From Algoriphagus sediminis (GTDB lineage Bacteria > Bacteroidota > Bacteroidia > Cytophagales > Cyclobacteriaceae), in assembly GCF_030403435.1 (NCBI RefSeq), contig NZ_JAUEPH010000007.1:124001-188000 (forward strand): a stretch of DNA of 64,000 bases. Reading direction: 5' to 3'. The notes under the pieces are model-generated. The model had not been told where the DNA came from. It made no database searches and saw nothing but the letters and a program-made list of their open reading frames with translations. The position numbers and the translations under genes are program-made. Below are positions 50,780 to 60,288 of the stretch, piece by piece (position 1 is the first letter of the stretch; each line of letters opens with the position of its first letter).

Positions 50780-52078
50780 ATGGGTTACAAAAGAGGAAAG
50801 GCTAAGGGTCAGGTGAGGGTAAGCTTGTATCAAGATACACGAAGAGAAAAGTACAATGGGCTATTCCCGACTAAAATCCGTGTTTATGACTCTTTGACAA
50901 AAAAGGCAAGGTTGTACACCACCGATTTTGATTTGAGTAAGGATCAATTTCGAAGAATCGTTTTCCCTAAAATGGGTGAGAGGCTAAAGAAAGAAGAGAA
51001 AAATGTAAGGGAACAATTACTAGCTCTGGAGTCCCATTATTCTGAAAAGGCACATGACCTTGCTCTTTTTACTTTTGATGTTTTCGAGGGAGCCCTTAGT
51101 TTAAAATCTGGTGAGGTGATGGATGTTTTCTTTCAACTTGAGAAATACAGACAAGAATTACTTTCCCAAGGTCAAACCAAATCAGCGTCTCAGTTTGACT
51201 TAACTGCGAAATCTCTCAAAAATTTTCTCAAAGATTCCGGACGAAGTTCTTCAACCTTGCTTTTACCTGAAGTCACGGTTGGGTTTCTTAATTCTTATGA
51301 AAACTGGATGATTGATTTCAAGGACAAGTCTTCCTCTACTGTGGGCGCATATCTCAGAAATGTGAGGACAGTATTTAATGTTGCCATCGATCTGAATATT
51401 GTCAATAGGGAATTGTATCCTTTTGGCAAAAAGAAGTATCAAATCCCATCTTCCTCTAAGGTCAAAAAGGCTTTAAATGCCGAACAGCTTGAGGCTTTGT
51501 TTGCAGCGGAACCAGCTAATGATCAACAGGCTAAGGCAAAAGCGTTTTGGTTTTTCTCCTTTGTCTGTCAAGGAATGAATATGAAGGACATTGTTTTCCT
51601 GGAATGGGATAGGGTAAGTGAGGAAGGTATTCAATTCGTTAGAGAAAAGACCAAACGAACAAAAAAAGCCAACTCCAAAACTATACATGCACCATTGACT
51701 CCTTTTGCTGAGGGGGTAATCAAGAAATATGGCACAGGAGGTACAAAAAATAGCACCTATGTTTTTCCTGTATTAAAAAGTGATATGTCATTATCAGAGA
51801 AAGAAAAAGCCAAGGATAATTTTATTCGGTTCATCAATCAGCATATTCTTCCAATTGCAAAATCTGCAGGTATTAAAGAAAGAGTTTCATCCAATTGGGC
51901 GAGGCATTCATTTTCGACCTCAGCCATCCGTAATAATATTAGCATGGTCTTCGTAAAGGAAGCTCTTGGCCATTCGGACATAAAAACCACTCAGCGTTAT
52001 TTTGCGGGATTTGAGGATTCTTCAAAAAAAGAGACCATAGATTTAATCACAGGTTTTACTTCGAAAGACAAAAAATGA
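50780..52078 (+). CDS. Tyrosine recombinase (integrase) of the integrated element
   Basis: 432 residues: N-terminal Arm domain (residues 8-65), SAM-like core-binding domain (~110-220: AKSLKNFLKDSG, YLRNVRTVFNVAIDLNIV), and catalytic domain (~230-425) with CQGMNMKDIVFLEWDRV, EKTKRTKKANSK, NWARHSFSTSAI, EALGHSDIKTTQRYFAGF where Tyr is the nucleophile. As in many Bacteroidota integrases the first conserved Arg region reads QGMNMKD. It lies 153 bases from the tRNA-Asn fragment, which it surely used as target. It overlaps the next gene by 4 bases. Confidence 0.92.
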   Translation: MGYKRGKAKGQVRVSLYQDTRREKYNGLFPTKIRVYDSLTKKARLYTTDFDLSKDQFRRIVFPKMGERLKKEEKNVREQLLALESHYSEKAHDLALFTFDVFEGALSLKSGEVMDVFFQLEKYRQELLSQGQTKSASQFDLTAKSLKNFLKDSGRSSSTLLLPEVTVGFLNSYENWMIDFKDKSSSTVGAYLRNVRTVFNVAIDLNIVNRELYPFGKKKYQIPSSSKVKKALNAEQLEALFAAEPANDQQAKAKAFWFFSFVCQGMNMKDIVFLEWDRVSEEGIQFVREKTKRTKKANSKTIHAPLTPFAEGVIKKYGTGGTKNSTYVFPVLKSDMSLSEKEKAKDNFIRFINQHILPIAKSAGIKERVSSNWARHSFSTSAIRNNISMVFVKEALGHSDIKTTQRYFAGFEDSSKKETIDLITGFTSKDKK

Positions 52079-52758
52079 TAGACCCAGTCAAATACCCTTA
52101 CAACTTTGATCATCACGAAATCGAGCGTGATATCAATAATATGATTCGATTTTCAAAGCATGACGAGGCTCTCAACACACTAAGGGACGTTGGGCATAAA
52201 TGGGAGAATGCTAAATGGGAGTTGTTTTCTCAGAAAAGTCTTATTTCTATGATTCTTTTGAAGTCCCTTGATTTACCTAAAATCGATGGGAAGGACTTTC
52301 TGGAAAATTGGATAGAGGAGCAAATTACTAGAGTTACAAACCTTTTGGCGGAGAAATCTCCTACAGCTGATGGTCCCGAAACAGAGCTCAAAAATCATTT
52401 TAATACACTTCCGATGAGTATGGTCATAGAACATTTTCGCCCATTGAAAGAATTAAAGAATCTTAATGGAGATGTCTGGATGAGCGAAAAAGATTTTGAT
52501 GTATTTATCCGACGTTCTTTTTCGGGAGAGTCTAATCTTGATAAGCCTAAAATCAAACTTGGAAGCAAAGGAAAATACGCTGTTGTAAAGCTTTTTCACA
52601 AGTTCTATGAGAAGTCTTTGAATGCAGATGTTGAGCAAAATAATCGAACAGAAAAGTTTATTGAATTGCTGCAAGATGCATTTCAAACTTCGAATTTTGA
52701 CAAAATTTCGCATAATTTCAAGGCTAGAAAAAGCAAGTATGACTGGGGTTGGTCTTAA
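52075..52758 (+). CDS. Hypothetical protein coupled to the integrase
   Basis: 227 residues, mostly helical and charged (FDHHEIERDINNMIRFSKHDEALNTL, MILLKSLDLP, PMSMVIEHFRPLKEL). No known domain recognised. It shares the integrase reading direction with an ATGA overlap, so it likely serves the element (for instance as an excision or transfer helper), but that is only position. Confidence 0.6.
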   Translation: MIDPVKYPYNFDHHEIERDINNMIRFSKHDEALNTLRDVGHKWENAKWELFSQKSLISMILLKSLDLPKIDGKDFLENWIEEQITRVTNLLAEKSPTADGPETELKNHFNTLPMSMVIEHFRPLKELKNLNGDVWMSEKDFDVFIRRSFSGESNLDKPKIKLGSKGKYAVVKLFHKFYEKSLNADVEQNNRTEKFIELLQDAFQTSNFDKISHNFKARKSKYDWGWS

Positions 52759-52790
52759 TCATTTTTCTATAACTAATTAGATATTAAATC

Positions 52791-53837
52791 TTATAAATTC
52801 AAGGGGATTTCCTCTCCACGTTCTCTCGCACGCTCCCTAATATCCATATGGAACTGAAGTAGTTTAATCTCCAAGAATGGATTAAAATCTCTTTCTAATT
52901 CCAATAGCTGATCGGTTTCTTCTACGGATAGGGCATAGTACTTTTTCACAAGAATGGGCTGGATTTGAAAGAATCGGTTTAAAAAGAAACCTACTTGCGA
53001 GAATTCTTCTCCACCAAAATCCAACTCATCCACGCAAAAGCTTTGCCCATACTTTTCTGCAGGGATATCAAAAAGTTTGTCTATCCCTGAGAACCTAATT
53101 GCAGATTCAATCTCAAAAATTCCTTCAAAATGATCTTTTGCATTCTCAATCGTTAACTCTTTTAAACCCGGATGGAAATTTGAGATTTCCTCATAGATGT
53201 TGACCATAAGGTCGAAGACCAGGTAAATTTCCAAAAACTGTAGTTGCTTTAATTCTTGTCCAGTATCCAAATAGTCATCTTCATAATGTTTAAAGCAGCC
53301 GTAGTAATCATGAACCCATTTCACCACATCACTGTAAATAAATGGTTTTTGGAAGGAGTCATACTCCTTCATAGCATTATCAACCTGCAATGCCCAAACC
53401 TCTACTCTGCTATGCTTTAAGTCTTCTAGTCGATGCTTGATGGTTTTTAAGTAAATCCTTAACCCAGGACTAATTTCTTCATTTAAACCCATAACTCTTC
53501 GACATTCCAGAATTTCGATTATTTCATGATCATTTAAATCGCTTTTGGGGTTTGACAGGAATCTTAATGGGATATAGTGCTCACTTTTGTTCCCTGAAAA
53601 AATATAGACCGTTCTGTTGAATTCAGGATTGCAGGACAGATAATTGCAGTATGTAGGTTCCACCAAAAGTTCTGAGTCGTCATTCTCCTTGAAAAACTCA
53701 AATGCGTAACCCAACTGACTCAGAAACTCTTCATGATCCCATGAGCCATGAGTCTCTTGAGAATTCAGTAATTGGGAAATGAATTCGATATCCATTTCCT
53801 TGATACCTTTTATTATTGTTTTCAGATAGGGTTCCAT
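52791..53837 (-). CDS. Hypothetical protein (element cargo)
   Basis: 348 residues from ATG 53837 (MEPYLKTIIKGIKEMDIEF); earlier in-frame codons would run into the neighbouring gene. Helical, soluble, rich in Glu, Phe and Tyr; recognisable stretches are WVHDYYGCFKHYEDDYLDTGQELKQ and LKLLQFHMDIRERARERG-like C-terminus. No signal peptide and no family known to me. It is oriented opposite to the integrase, as is the next gene. Confidence 0.55.
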   Translation of the reverse strand: MEPYLKTIIKGIKEMDIEFISQLLNSQETHGSWDHEEFLSQLGYAFEFFKENDDSELLVEPTYCNYLSCNPEFNRTVYIFSGNKSEHYIPLRFLSNPKSDLNDHEIIEILECRRVMGLNEEISPGLRIYLKTIKHRLEDLKHSRVEVWALQVDNAMKEYDSFQKPFIYSDVVKWVHDYYGCFKHYEDDYLDTGQELKQLQFLEIYLVFDLMVNIYEEISNFHPGLKELTIENAKDHFEGIFEIESAIRFSGIDKLFDIPAEKYGQSFCVDELDFGGEEFSQVGFFLNRFFQIQPILVKKYYALSVEETDQLLELERDFNPFLEIKLLQFHMDIRERARERGEEIPLNL

Positions 53838-53886
53838 GTCAATAACAAAATGGCAAACAAGCGATAATCTGGGTTTATTTGACTCT

Positions 53887-55122
53887 CTAAAACTTCTTTT
53901 TTGCAAGATTATAAGTCAAAGCAAAATAAGGTTGTGCATCGAATTTATTAAAGGTCGGAGCAGCGGTTGAAGCTGCTGGCACAAATAATCTTCCGTCAAG
54001 CTGTTCTACTGAACCTGATAGCTCCTTTACCTTTCCAAAACTCACTCCTCCATTAATACTGATCTTACCTTTTCTTCCTAGTAAAAAACCCAATCCGGCT
54101 GCATAGTTGACTCTTTCATCAAAAATGGAAACTCCGATTCCGATTTGAGGTCCGACGCTCAGGAAACCAGAAAGTTTGTAAGTTAAGTGGGCAAAGCCAG
54201 CAATGACTACATTCCAATCAGGGGCGTCTTCCTCAAAAACCTCTCTTTTTCCTTGAGTAGAATCCCCCAGATAATATTGTTTGTCTGTAAGCCCACTAAA
54301 CATGAATCCCGTAGAGAAGTCAAAACTCCATTTGCCATAGTTCACAAATTCAATATTTCCCTTGTAAACCGTGTCTTTTTTGTAAGTATCAATGACCGAG
54401 ATATTCAGGTCAATTCCATCTTTTTTTGCTGTAAAGCCTTTTGATTGAACAAAGTCTTTTGCATCTAAAGATTCGGTGATGAATTTGGCTATACCTTCAA
54501 AATCATTCTTTGCTAAAAACTCCTTAATTTTTTCATTTTCAATGGACGTTTCCAAATAACGTTCATTTATTTGTCCTGAATTGATTCGTGAATTCAACCA
54601 AAGCTCAGTTTTATTAACTATTGTTGATAGAGTCAATTTGTAATTCGAAGTTCTCTTCAAAATCACTTTAGGGTCGCTGGTGCCAAACTTATCACGAACT
54701 AACTGCGACACCATTTCGTTGGACGGACTGAATTTCGTTTCTTCGTATATTTGAAAGGAAACTAAAAGCAGGCGATTTAAAAATTCCAAAGCCTCTTCAA
54801 AGGAGTCCAATTCAACAGAATCAAAGTTTTCTTTCATTTTATATGAAAGTTCGTTGGTGTCTGGCAACCCTAGTACAGCTAATTGAGAAGGTCTGTTTGA
54901 TACAAGATTGTAGGGTTTTTGGTCTAAGTAAATCTGAACATGCGCCGAGTTTATTTTTCCAAGCTGTATTAAATAGTTATTATCAGATTTAAGTTTTCGT
55001 TCGCTATTTTTCAGTTTTTTAATGGAGTTACTAGCCTTATCGTACTCCAGTTTTATAGTCTGCTGTGCGAAAGAATTAAGTGTAATTATGAATAATAGGC
55101 TTAAAAGGATTAAATAACGCAT
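53887..55122 (-). CDS. Secreted outer-membrane-protein-like protein
   Basis: 411 residues with signal peptide (TLNSFAQ). Residues 20-230 are helical with Lys/Ser-rich start; residues 235-411 alternate as barrel strands (WSFDFSTGFMFSGL, WNVVIAGFAHLTYKLSGFLSVGPQIGIGVSI, AAGLGFLLGRKGKISINGGVSFG, PYFALTYNLAKKKF). The end resembles a small outer-membrane barrel. Function unknown. It is the cargo gene next to the defence operon and divergent from hsdM1 across 149 bases. Confidence 0.6.
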   Translation of the reverse strand: MRYLILLSLLFIITLNSFAQQTIKLEYDKASNSIKKLKNSERKLKSDNNYLIQLGKINSAHVQIYLDQKPYNLVSNRPSQLAVLGLPDTNELSYKMKENFDSVELDSFEEALEFLNRLLLVSFQIYEETKFSPSNEMVSQLVRDKFGTSDPKVILKRTSNYKLTLSTIVNKTELWLNSRINSGQINERYLETSIENEKIKEFLAKNDFEGIAKFITESLDAKDFVQSKGFTAKKDGIDLNISVIDTYKKDTVYKGNIEFVNYGKWSFDFSTGFMFSGLTDKQYYLGDSTQGKREVFEEDAPDWNVVIAGFAHLTYKLSGFLSVGPQIGIGVSIFDERVNYAAGLGFLLGRKGKISINGGVSFGKVKELSGSVEQLDGRLFVPAASTAAPTFNKFDAQPYFALTYNLAKKKF

Positions 55123-55170
55123 AATGGAAAAATTGGGAAGTTTTCAAGTTGCGCATTTCCATGAATTGAT

Positions 55171-55194
55171 AAAATACCCAGTACTGGGTATTTT
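55171..55194. promoter_or_regulatory. 24-bp perfect palindrome upstream of the restriction operon
   Basis: AAAATACCCAGT followed at once by its reverse complement, ending in a run of T (to 55196). It lies in the 149-base gap between divergent genes. It can be read as an operator for a dimeric repressor, or as a hairpin with GTAC loop and U tract that halts plus-strand transcripts. A downstream candidate promoter has TTG at 55209-55211, 19 bases, then TAATTTAT at 55231-55238 (two mismatches to TAnnTTTG). Confidence 0.55.
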
Positions 55195-55271
55195 TTGGAT
55201 TATTTCTTTTGTTCATCTTTCGACTAGGCTTAATTTATCTAAAGTTTTAAACCCAACGAGATTTCATTTTT

Positions 55272-56750
55272 ATGTCAGAAAAGCTGAGCATATCCCAGCT
55301 GGAACAATACCTTTCTAAGGCTGCCTGGATTCTTAAAGGACCAGTAGATGCCTCAGATTTTAAAGTTTACATTTTCCCAATGCTTTTCTTTAAGCGGATT
55401 TCAGACGTTTACGATGAAGAATACCAGATAGCACTAGAAGAATCTGAGGGTGATGTCGAATATGCTTCATTACCTGAATTTCACCGATTTGAAATTCCTG
55501 ATGGTTGTCATTGGAAAGATGTTCGAGAGCAAACTGTAAACGTAGGGCTGGCCATAGAGCAAGCACTTCGAGGAATTGAAAAAGCAAATCAGGAAAAGCT
55601 TTATGGAATCTTCGGTGATGCTCACTGGAGTAACAAAAACAAGCTATCTGATAGACTTCTTGTTGATCTCGTTGAGCATTTTTCCCTGTACAATCTGTCC
55701 AATAGTAATGTTGATCCAGATTTACTAGGAAATGCCTATGAGTACCTGATCAAACACTTTGCTGACCTTACCAATAAGAAGGCGGGTGAGTTTTATACAC
55801 CAAGGTCTGTCGTTCATTTATTGGGATTGATTCTCGACCCTCATGAAGGTGAAAGCATTTATGATCCAGCCTGTGGAACAGGAGGGATGCTGCTGGAATG
55901 TGTGGATCATCTCAAGGATAACTCAGAGGATTATAGAACATTAAGTCTTTTTGGACAGGAGAAGAATTTGACCTCAAGCTCTATAGCCAGAATGAATATG
56001 TTTTTGCACGGTATTGAGGATTTTCAAATTGCACGAGGAGATACCCTTAGGGAACCTGCATTTTTTCAGGCCGATGGGCTTCGAACGTTTGACTGTGTAA
56101 TTGCCAATCCGCCCTTTTCCCTGAAGGATTGGGGGGCTGGAAATTGGGTGAACGATCCTTTTGGTAGGAACATAGCTGGTGTTCCCCCTAAAGGGAACGG
56201 GGATATGGCCTGGGTTCAGCATATGATTAAATCTATGAACAGTACTGGTCGGATGACTGTGGTTCTTCCACATGGAGCATTGTTTAGGAAGGGTGCAGAA
56301 GGTAGGATAAGAGAAGAATTACTGAGACAAGATTTGCTAGAGGCGGTGATCGGGCTAGGGCCAAACATTTTTTATGGGACACAGCTGGCAGCATGCGTTT
56401 TGGTATTCAAGCAATTGAAAACTGAAGAAAAAAGGGACAAGATTCTCTTTATCGATGCCTCAGACCAGATCAGAGTTGGAAGAGCGCAGAATTTCCTTGA
56501 GAAGGAGCATGTAGATCAGATTTTCTCCTGGTATAACGATTATGAAGATGTAGAAAACTATGTCAAAGTCGCCAGCATGGATGATATAGAAGAGAATGGC
56601 TTTAATCTTAATATCCCTTTGTATGTAGAGAAGATTATTGAAGATAACCTACCCACTGTTGAGGAGGCATTGGCTGATTTGAAAGAAGCCTGGAATGCAA
56701 GTCAAGAAGCAGAGGAGAAATTCAAGAAAGTTTTAAATAGATTTATTTAA
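55272..56750 (+). CDS. hsdM: Type I restriction system methyltransferase subunit (first HsdM)
   Basis: 492 residues. N-terminal HsdM helical domain (SQLEQYLSKAAWILKGPVDASDFKVYIFPMLFFKRISDVYDEEY), then the N6-adenine methyltransferase: SAM motif DPACGTGGMLLE from D198, and catalytic NPPF at 279-282; C-terminal coiled segment (VEEALADLKEAWNASQEAEEKFKK) that contacts HsdS. It methylates adenine in the target site. Its stop shares one base with the start of the GmrSD gene. A second, paralogous HsdM follows two genes on. Confidence 0.93.
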   Translation: MSEKLSISQLEQYLSKAAWILKGPVDASDFKVYIFPMLFFKRISDVYDEEYQIALEESEGDVEYASLPEFHRFEIPDGCHWKDVREQTVNVGLAIEQALRGIEKANQEKLYGIFGDAHWSNKNKLSDRLLVDLVEHFSLYNLSNSNVDPDLLGNAYEYLIKHFADLTNKKAGEFYTPRSVVHLLGLILDPHEGESIYDPACGTGGMLLECVDHLKDNSEDYRTLSLFGQEKNLTSSSIARMNMFLHGIEDFQIARGDTLREPAFFQADGLRTFDCVIANPPFSLKDWGAGNWVNDPFGRNIAGVPPKGNGDMAWVQHMIKSMNSTGRMTVVLPHGALFRKGAEGRIREELLRQDLLEAVIGLGPNIFYGTQLAACVLVFKQLKTEEKRDKILFIDASDQIRVGRAQNFLEKEHVDQIFSWYNDYEDVENYVKVASMDDIEENGFNLNIPLYVEKIIEDNLPTVEEALADLKEAWNASQEAEEKFKKVLNRFI

Positions 56751-58828
56751 TGGAAAAAAAGATATCAGAAATACTTCAGTCAATTGATAATGGAGAGTAT
56801 AAGATTCCTGAATTTCAACGAGGGTATGTCTGGAACAGTAATCAGGTAAAAGGTTTTTTTAGGTCTCTTTATTTAGGATATCCAAGTGGTTCTTTTTTGA
56901 TCTGGAAGACCAAAGACCCTTCGAAAATTAGGGGTAGTAATTCTGAGTCAAATCTAGCTTTTCACCAATTAATTTTAGATGGGCAGCAGCGTCTAACTAC
57001 CATTTACACAATTTTCCGTGGTCAAACGCCTGACTGGTATGAAGGAGTATCTCTACGAACAGATTTGTATTTCAATCTTGAGTCAGAAGAGTTTGAGTAC
57101 TTTATGCAGAAAAAAATGAGTAATAATCCAGACTGGGTTAATGTCTCGGAGTTTTTGAGTGAGGGAGGGGTTAATACTTTCATAAATAAAATTCATGAGT
57201 TATCAGAGTCTATCAGAAATTATTACTTATCGAAGATTGTCATTTTAAATAAACTAGATTCTATAAAAAACTACACTTACTACATCAAGGAAATTACCGA
57301 GATGGATTTGGATAAGGTGGTAGAGATTTTCAATCTGGTAAATAAGACTGGAACAACGCTTAATGAAAGTGATTTAGCTCTTGCAATAATCACTTCGAAT
57401 TGGCCTGAGGCAAAGGATCGATTTAGAGCGGCTTCAGAGGAATTTAAGAAGTATAACTATGAATTTTCGTTTAGAAACTACACAAGACTCTTAAACATAT
57501 TCTGTCTTAGCCGTGGTAAGTATGTTGATGAATTGAGTAATGTAGAAGCCGAATCTTTTGAGAAGGAATGGCTTGAGATCAAGAAGGTTCTTTCTTATTT
57601 GATAAACGTTTTGAGGGATAAAGCTTTTATAGACTCGTCCGACAGTTTTAGCTCCCTTTATGTCTTCTATGTATTGGCTTATTACCTGAAAATCAATGGA
57701 GGACAATTCAATTCAGAGGAAGAGGCTAATAAGGCTATTTACTGGATGTTTACAGCACTTTTGTGGGGTAGGTTTAGTGGGTCATCAGAATCTTTTTTGG
57801 AAAAGGACATGAATGCTCTTAAACAAGAAAATTCTATCGACTCACTAATAAAAGAAATGCATCTATTTAGAGGTTCCAATCTCCTTTTAAATTCTCAGGA
57901 TATCAGTATGCAAGGAGTAAGAAGTAGAATCTACAACTTGTTTTATTGTGCAATTAGAGCTCAAAATGCCAAAGATTGGACAAACCCTGTAATGAGTCTT
58001 TATTCAAAGAGTGTAGGCTATAACAATAAGCTACAACGACATCATATTTTCCCGAAAGCGTTTCTTTACAAAAAATACAATTCTAGTAATTCGATTCATA
58101 AGGCAATGGTAAATGAGATTTCAAATATTGCTTTGATCACTCAGAAGTCTAATTTGGAAATACTCGATGATGACCCTAATAATTATTTGCCGAAGATTGA
58201 GCCTGAGCAATTGAGGAAGCAGTTTGTTCCTACTGATTCTAAATTATACAGTATTGAGAATTATGAGCTATTTCTGGAGGAGCGAAGGAAGAATTTAACC
58301 AATGGAATCAATAAGTTTCTTAAATCCTTTTTCGAGGATCAAACGATAGAAACCATTAATCAAGACCTACAGCATTATGATGATGAAATTGAAAAAATTG
58401 AGTTCGGTCTCCGAGATGTTATTTCTTCCAAACTTGAGTTGGCGTGTGAGTTAGATGCTTATCAAGAATACATTCCTGAACATATTAAAGTCAAAGTAGA
58501 AGGAAGGGTAAAAAACTGGTTGGGTAAGAATCCTGGTGAAGATAAATCTCAATTTGCCGTGTTGAGGAGAAAAATGGATTTCTTCGATCTTCAAGAATAT
58601 AAGGATGTAGTTGTCTCAAAAATCTGTTACCCAATTTTTGAAGATACCTTTGGCAGCAAGGGTGTACTTGAAGTTAGGTTTAATCAATTGGCTGAAATAA
58701 GGAACTCAATAAGACATAGTAGAGATGTCACAGAGGCAACCATAAAGGATGGGGAAGCAGCAATTAGCTGGTTCAATTCAATCATTAAACCATTCATCCG
58801 TAATTCAGATACAGAGGAACTAGAATGA
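56750..58828 (+). CDS. GmrSD-type DUF262/DUF1524 nuclease with C-terminal HEPN-like domain
   Basis: 692 residues. N-terminal DUF262 (ParB-like NTPase): EFQRGYVWNSNQVKGFFRSL, SGSFLIWKT, LDGQQRLTTIYTIF. DUF1524 HNH-type nuclease near 425-480: LQRHHIFPKAF with H431/H432 and NEISNIALITQKSN. The final ~150 residues have a helical domain with RNSIRH at 651-656, the R-x4-H signature of HEPN RNase or dimer folds. GmrSD enzymes cut DNA with modified (sugar-coated) cytosine. It overlaps genes on both sides by 1 and 4 bases, so it is an integral part of the restriction operon rather than a bystander. Confidence 0.88.
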   Translation: MEKKISEILQSIDNGEYKIPEFQRGYVWNSNQVKGFFRSLYLGYPSGSFLIWKTKDPSKIRGSNSESNLAFHQLILDGQQRLTTIYTIFRGQTPDWYEGVSLRTDLYFNLESEEFEYFMQKKMSNNPDWVNVSEFLSEGGVNTFINKIHELSESIRNYYLSKIVILNKLDSIKNYTYYIKEITEMDLDKVVEIFNLVNKTGTTLNESDLALAIITSNWPEAKDRFRAASEEFKKYNYEFSFRNYTRLLNIFCLSRGKYVDELSNVEAESFEKEWLEIKKVLSYLINVLRDKAFIDSSDSFSSLYVFYVLAYYLKINGGQFNSEEEANKAIYWMFTALLWGRFSGSSESFLEKDMNALKQENSIDSLIKEMHLFRGSNLLLNSQDISMQGVRSRIYNLFYCAIRAQNAKDWTNPVMSLYSKSVGYNNKLQRHHIFPKAFLYKKYNSSNSIHKAMVNEISNIALITQKSNLEILDDDPNNYLPKIEPEQLRKQFVPTDSKLYSIENYELFLEERRKNLTNGINKFLKSFFEDQTIETINQDLQHYDDEIEKIEFGLRDVISSKLELACELDAYQEYIPEHIKVKVEGRVKNWLGKNPGEDKSQFAVLRRKMDFFDLQEYKDVVVSKICYPIFEDTFGSKGVLEVRFNQLAEIRNSIRHSRDVTEATIKDGEAAISWFNSIIKPFIRNSDTEELE

Positions 58829-60288
58829 CCCAGCAAGAACTAGAAAAATACTTATGGGGTGCGGCTACCTTGCTCAGAGGTACCATCGATGCTGGAGATT
58901 ACAAGCAGTACATCTTTCCATTGCTGTTCTATAAGCGCATTTGTGATGTGTATGATGAAGAGTATGAGAATGCTTTAGAAGAAAGTGGCGGTGATATAGA
59001 GTATGCTGCCTTTGCAGAGAACCATCACTTTCAGGTGCCGGAAGAAGCACATTGGGAAAAGGTGAGGGAATCCACCACTAATGTGGGTATGGCTCTACAA
59101 GATGGGATGAGGGCGATTGAAAAGGCAAATCCTGATACCCTTTATGGTATCTTTGGGGATGCTTCCTGGACTAATAAGAATAGACTCAGTGATGCTGTCC
59201 TAAATGACTTGATAGAGCATTATTCTCAGCACAAACTGAACCTCAGTAACATCCCTGATGACAAGCTGGGTAATGCCTATGAATATCTGATTAAAGAGTT
59301 TGCAGACGACAGTGGGCATACAGCTGCCGAGTTCTATACGAATCGAACGGTGGTAAAGCTGATGACCATGATCATGGACCCACAGCCAGGGGAAAGTGTC
59401 TATGACCCGACTTGTGGTAGTGGAGGCTTATTACTTAACTGTGCACTTCATCTAAAGGAAGAAGGCAAGGAATACAGGACCTTAAAACTCTATGGGCAAG
59501 AGATCAATTTGATTACCTCGGCCATTGCTCGAATGAATATGTTTATGCATGGCATAGAGGAGTTTAGCATCGTTCGAGGGGATACTTTGGCGAACCCGGC
59601 TTTCTTGGAAAATGATTCCTTGAAGAAATTCAATGTGATCTTGGCCAATCCGCCTTACTCCATTAAGGCTTGGGACCAGAAGAGTTTTGTTAATGACCCT
59701 TATGGTAGAAATATTTGGGGAACACCACCACAGGGCTGTGCTGATTATGCTTTTCAACAGCATATCCAACAGAGCTTAGATATTGAGAATGGACGATCTA
59801 TTTCTCTTTGGCCACACGGTGTACTATTTAGAGACTCCGAATCCGAAATGAGGAGGAGAATGATTGAGGATGATTTGGTTGAATGCGTTATCAGTCTTGG
59901 GCCAAATCTATTCTACAACTCATCAATGACTTCATGCTTGTTGATTACAAACAATAATAAGACGACTGATAGAAAAGGTAAGGTGCTTTTTATTCAAGCT
60001 GTAGATGAAGTGAGAAGTGAAAAGACCATGAGCTATTTGGATCCTCATCATATCGATAGAATTCATAGAGCATATCTCAATTTTACAAATGAAGAAGGCT
60101 TTGCAGCTGTAGTTGAAAATGGGGTGGTTTTAAAAGATGCCCATGCACGTTTGAGTGTTCAGCTCTTCGTACAAAAGGAAAAAAGTGAGGAGGTCAACTT
60201 TCATGAGGTACTTACAAATTGGGAGGACAGCTCAAAAGGGTTGACTGAATCGATGAAAGAACTTTTTAATACGCTGGCTAATGATTGA
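58825..60288 (+). CDS. hsdM: Type I restriction system methyltransferase subunit (second HsdM)
   Basis: 487 residues, overlapping the GmrSD gene by 4 bases (ATGA). Paralogous to the first HsdM over its whole length (MTQQELEKYLWGAATLLRGTIDAGDYKQYIFPLLFYKRICDVYDEEY). SAM motif DPTCGSGG from D194; catalytic NPPY at 275-278. Its stop lies 8 bases inside the HsdS gene. It appears complete and functional, so this operon has two full methyltransferase subunits for one specificity subunit. Confidence 0.93.
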   Translation: MTQQELEKYLWGAATLLRGTIDAGDYKQYIFPLLFYKRICDVYDEEYENALEESGGDIEYAAFAENHHFQVPEEAHWEKVRESTTNVGMALQDGMRAIEKANPDTLYGIFGDASWTNKNRLSDAVLNDLIEHYSQHKLNLSNIPDDKLGNAYEYLIKEFADDSGHTAAEFYTNRTVVKLMTMIMDPQPGESVYDPTCGSGGLLLNCALHLKEEGKEYRTLKLYGQEINLITSAIARMNMFMHGIEEFSIVRGDTLANPAFLENDSLKKFNVILANPPYSIKAWDQKSFVNDPYGRNIWGTPPQGCADYAFQQHIQQSLDIENGRSISLWPHGVLFRDSESEMRRRMIEDDLVECVISLGPNLFYNSSMTSCLLITNNNKTTDRKGKVLFIQAVDEVRSEKTMSYLDPHHIDRIHRAYLNFTNEEGFAAVVENGVVLKDAHARLSVQLFVQKEKSEEVNFHEVLTNWEDSSKGLTESMKELFNTLAND

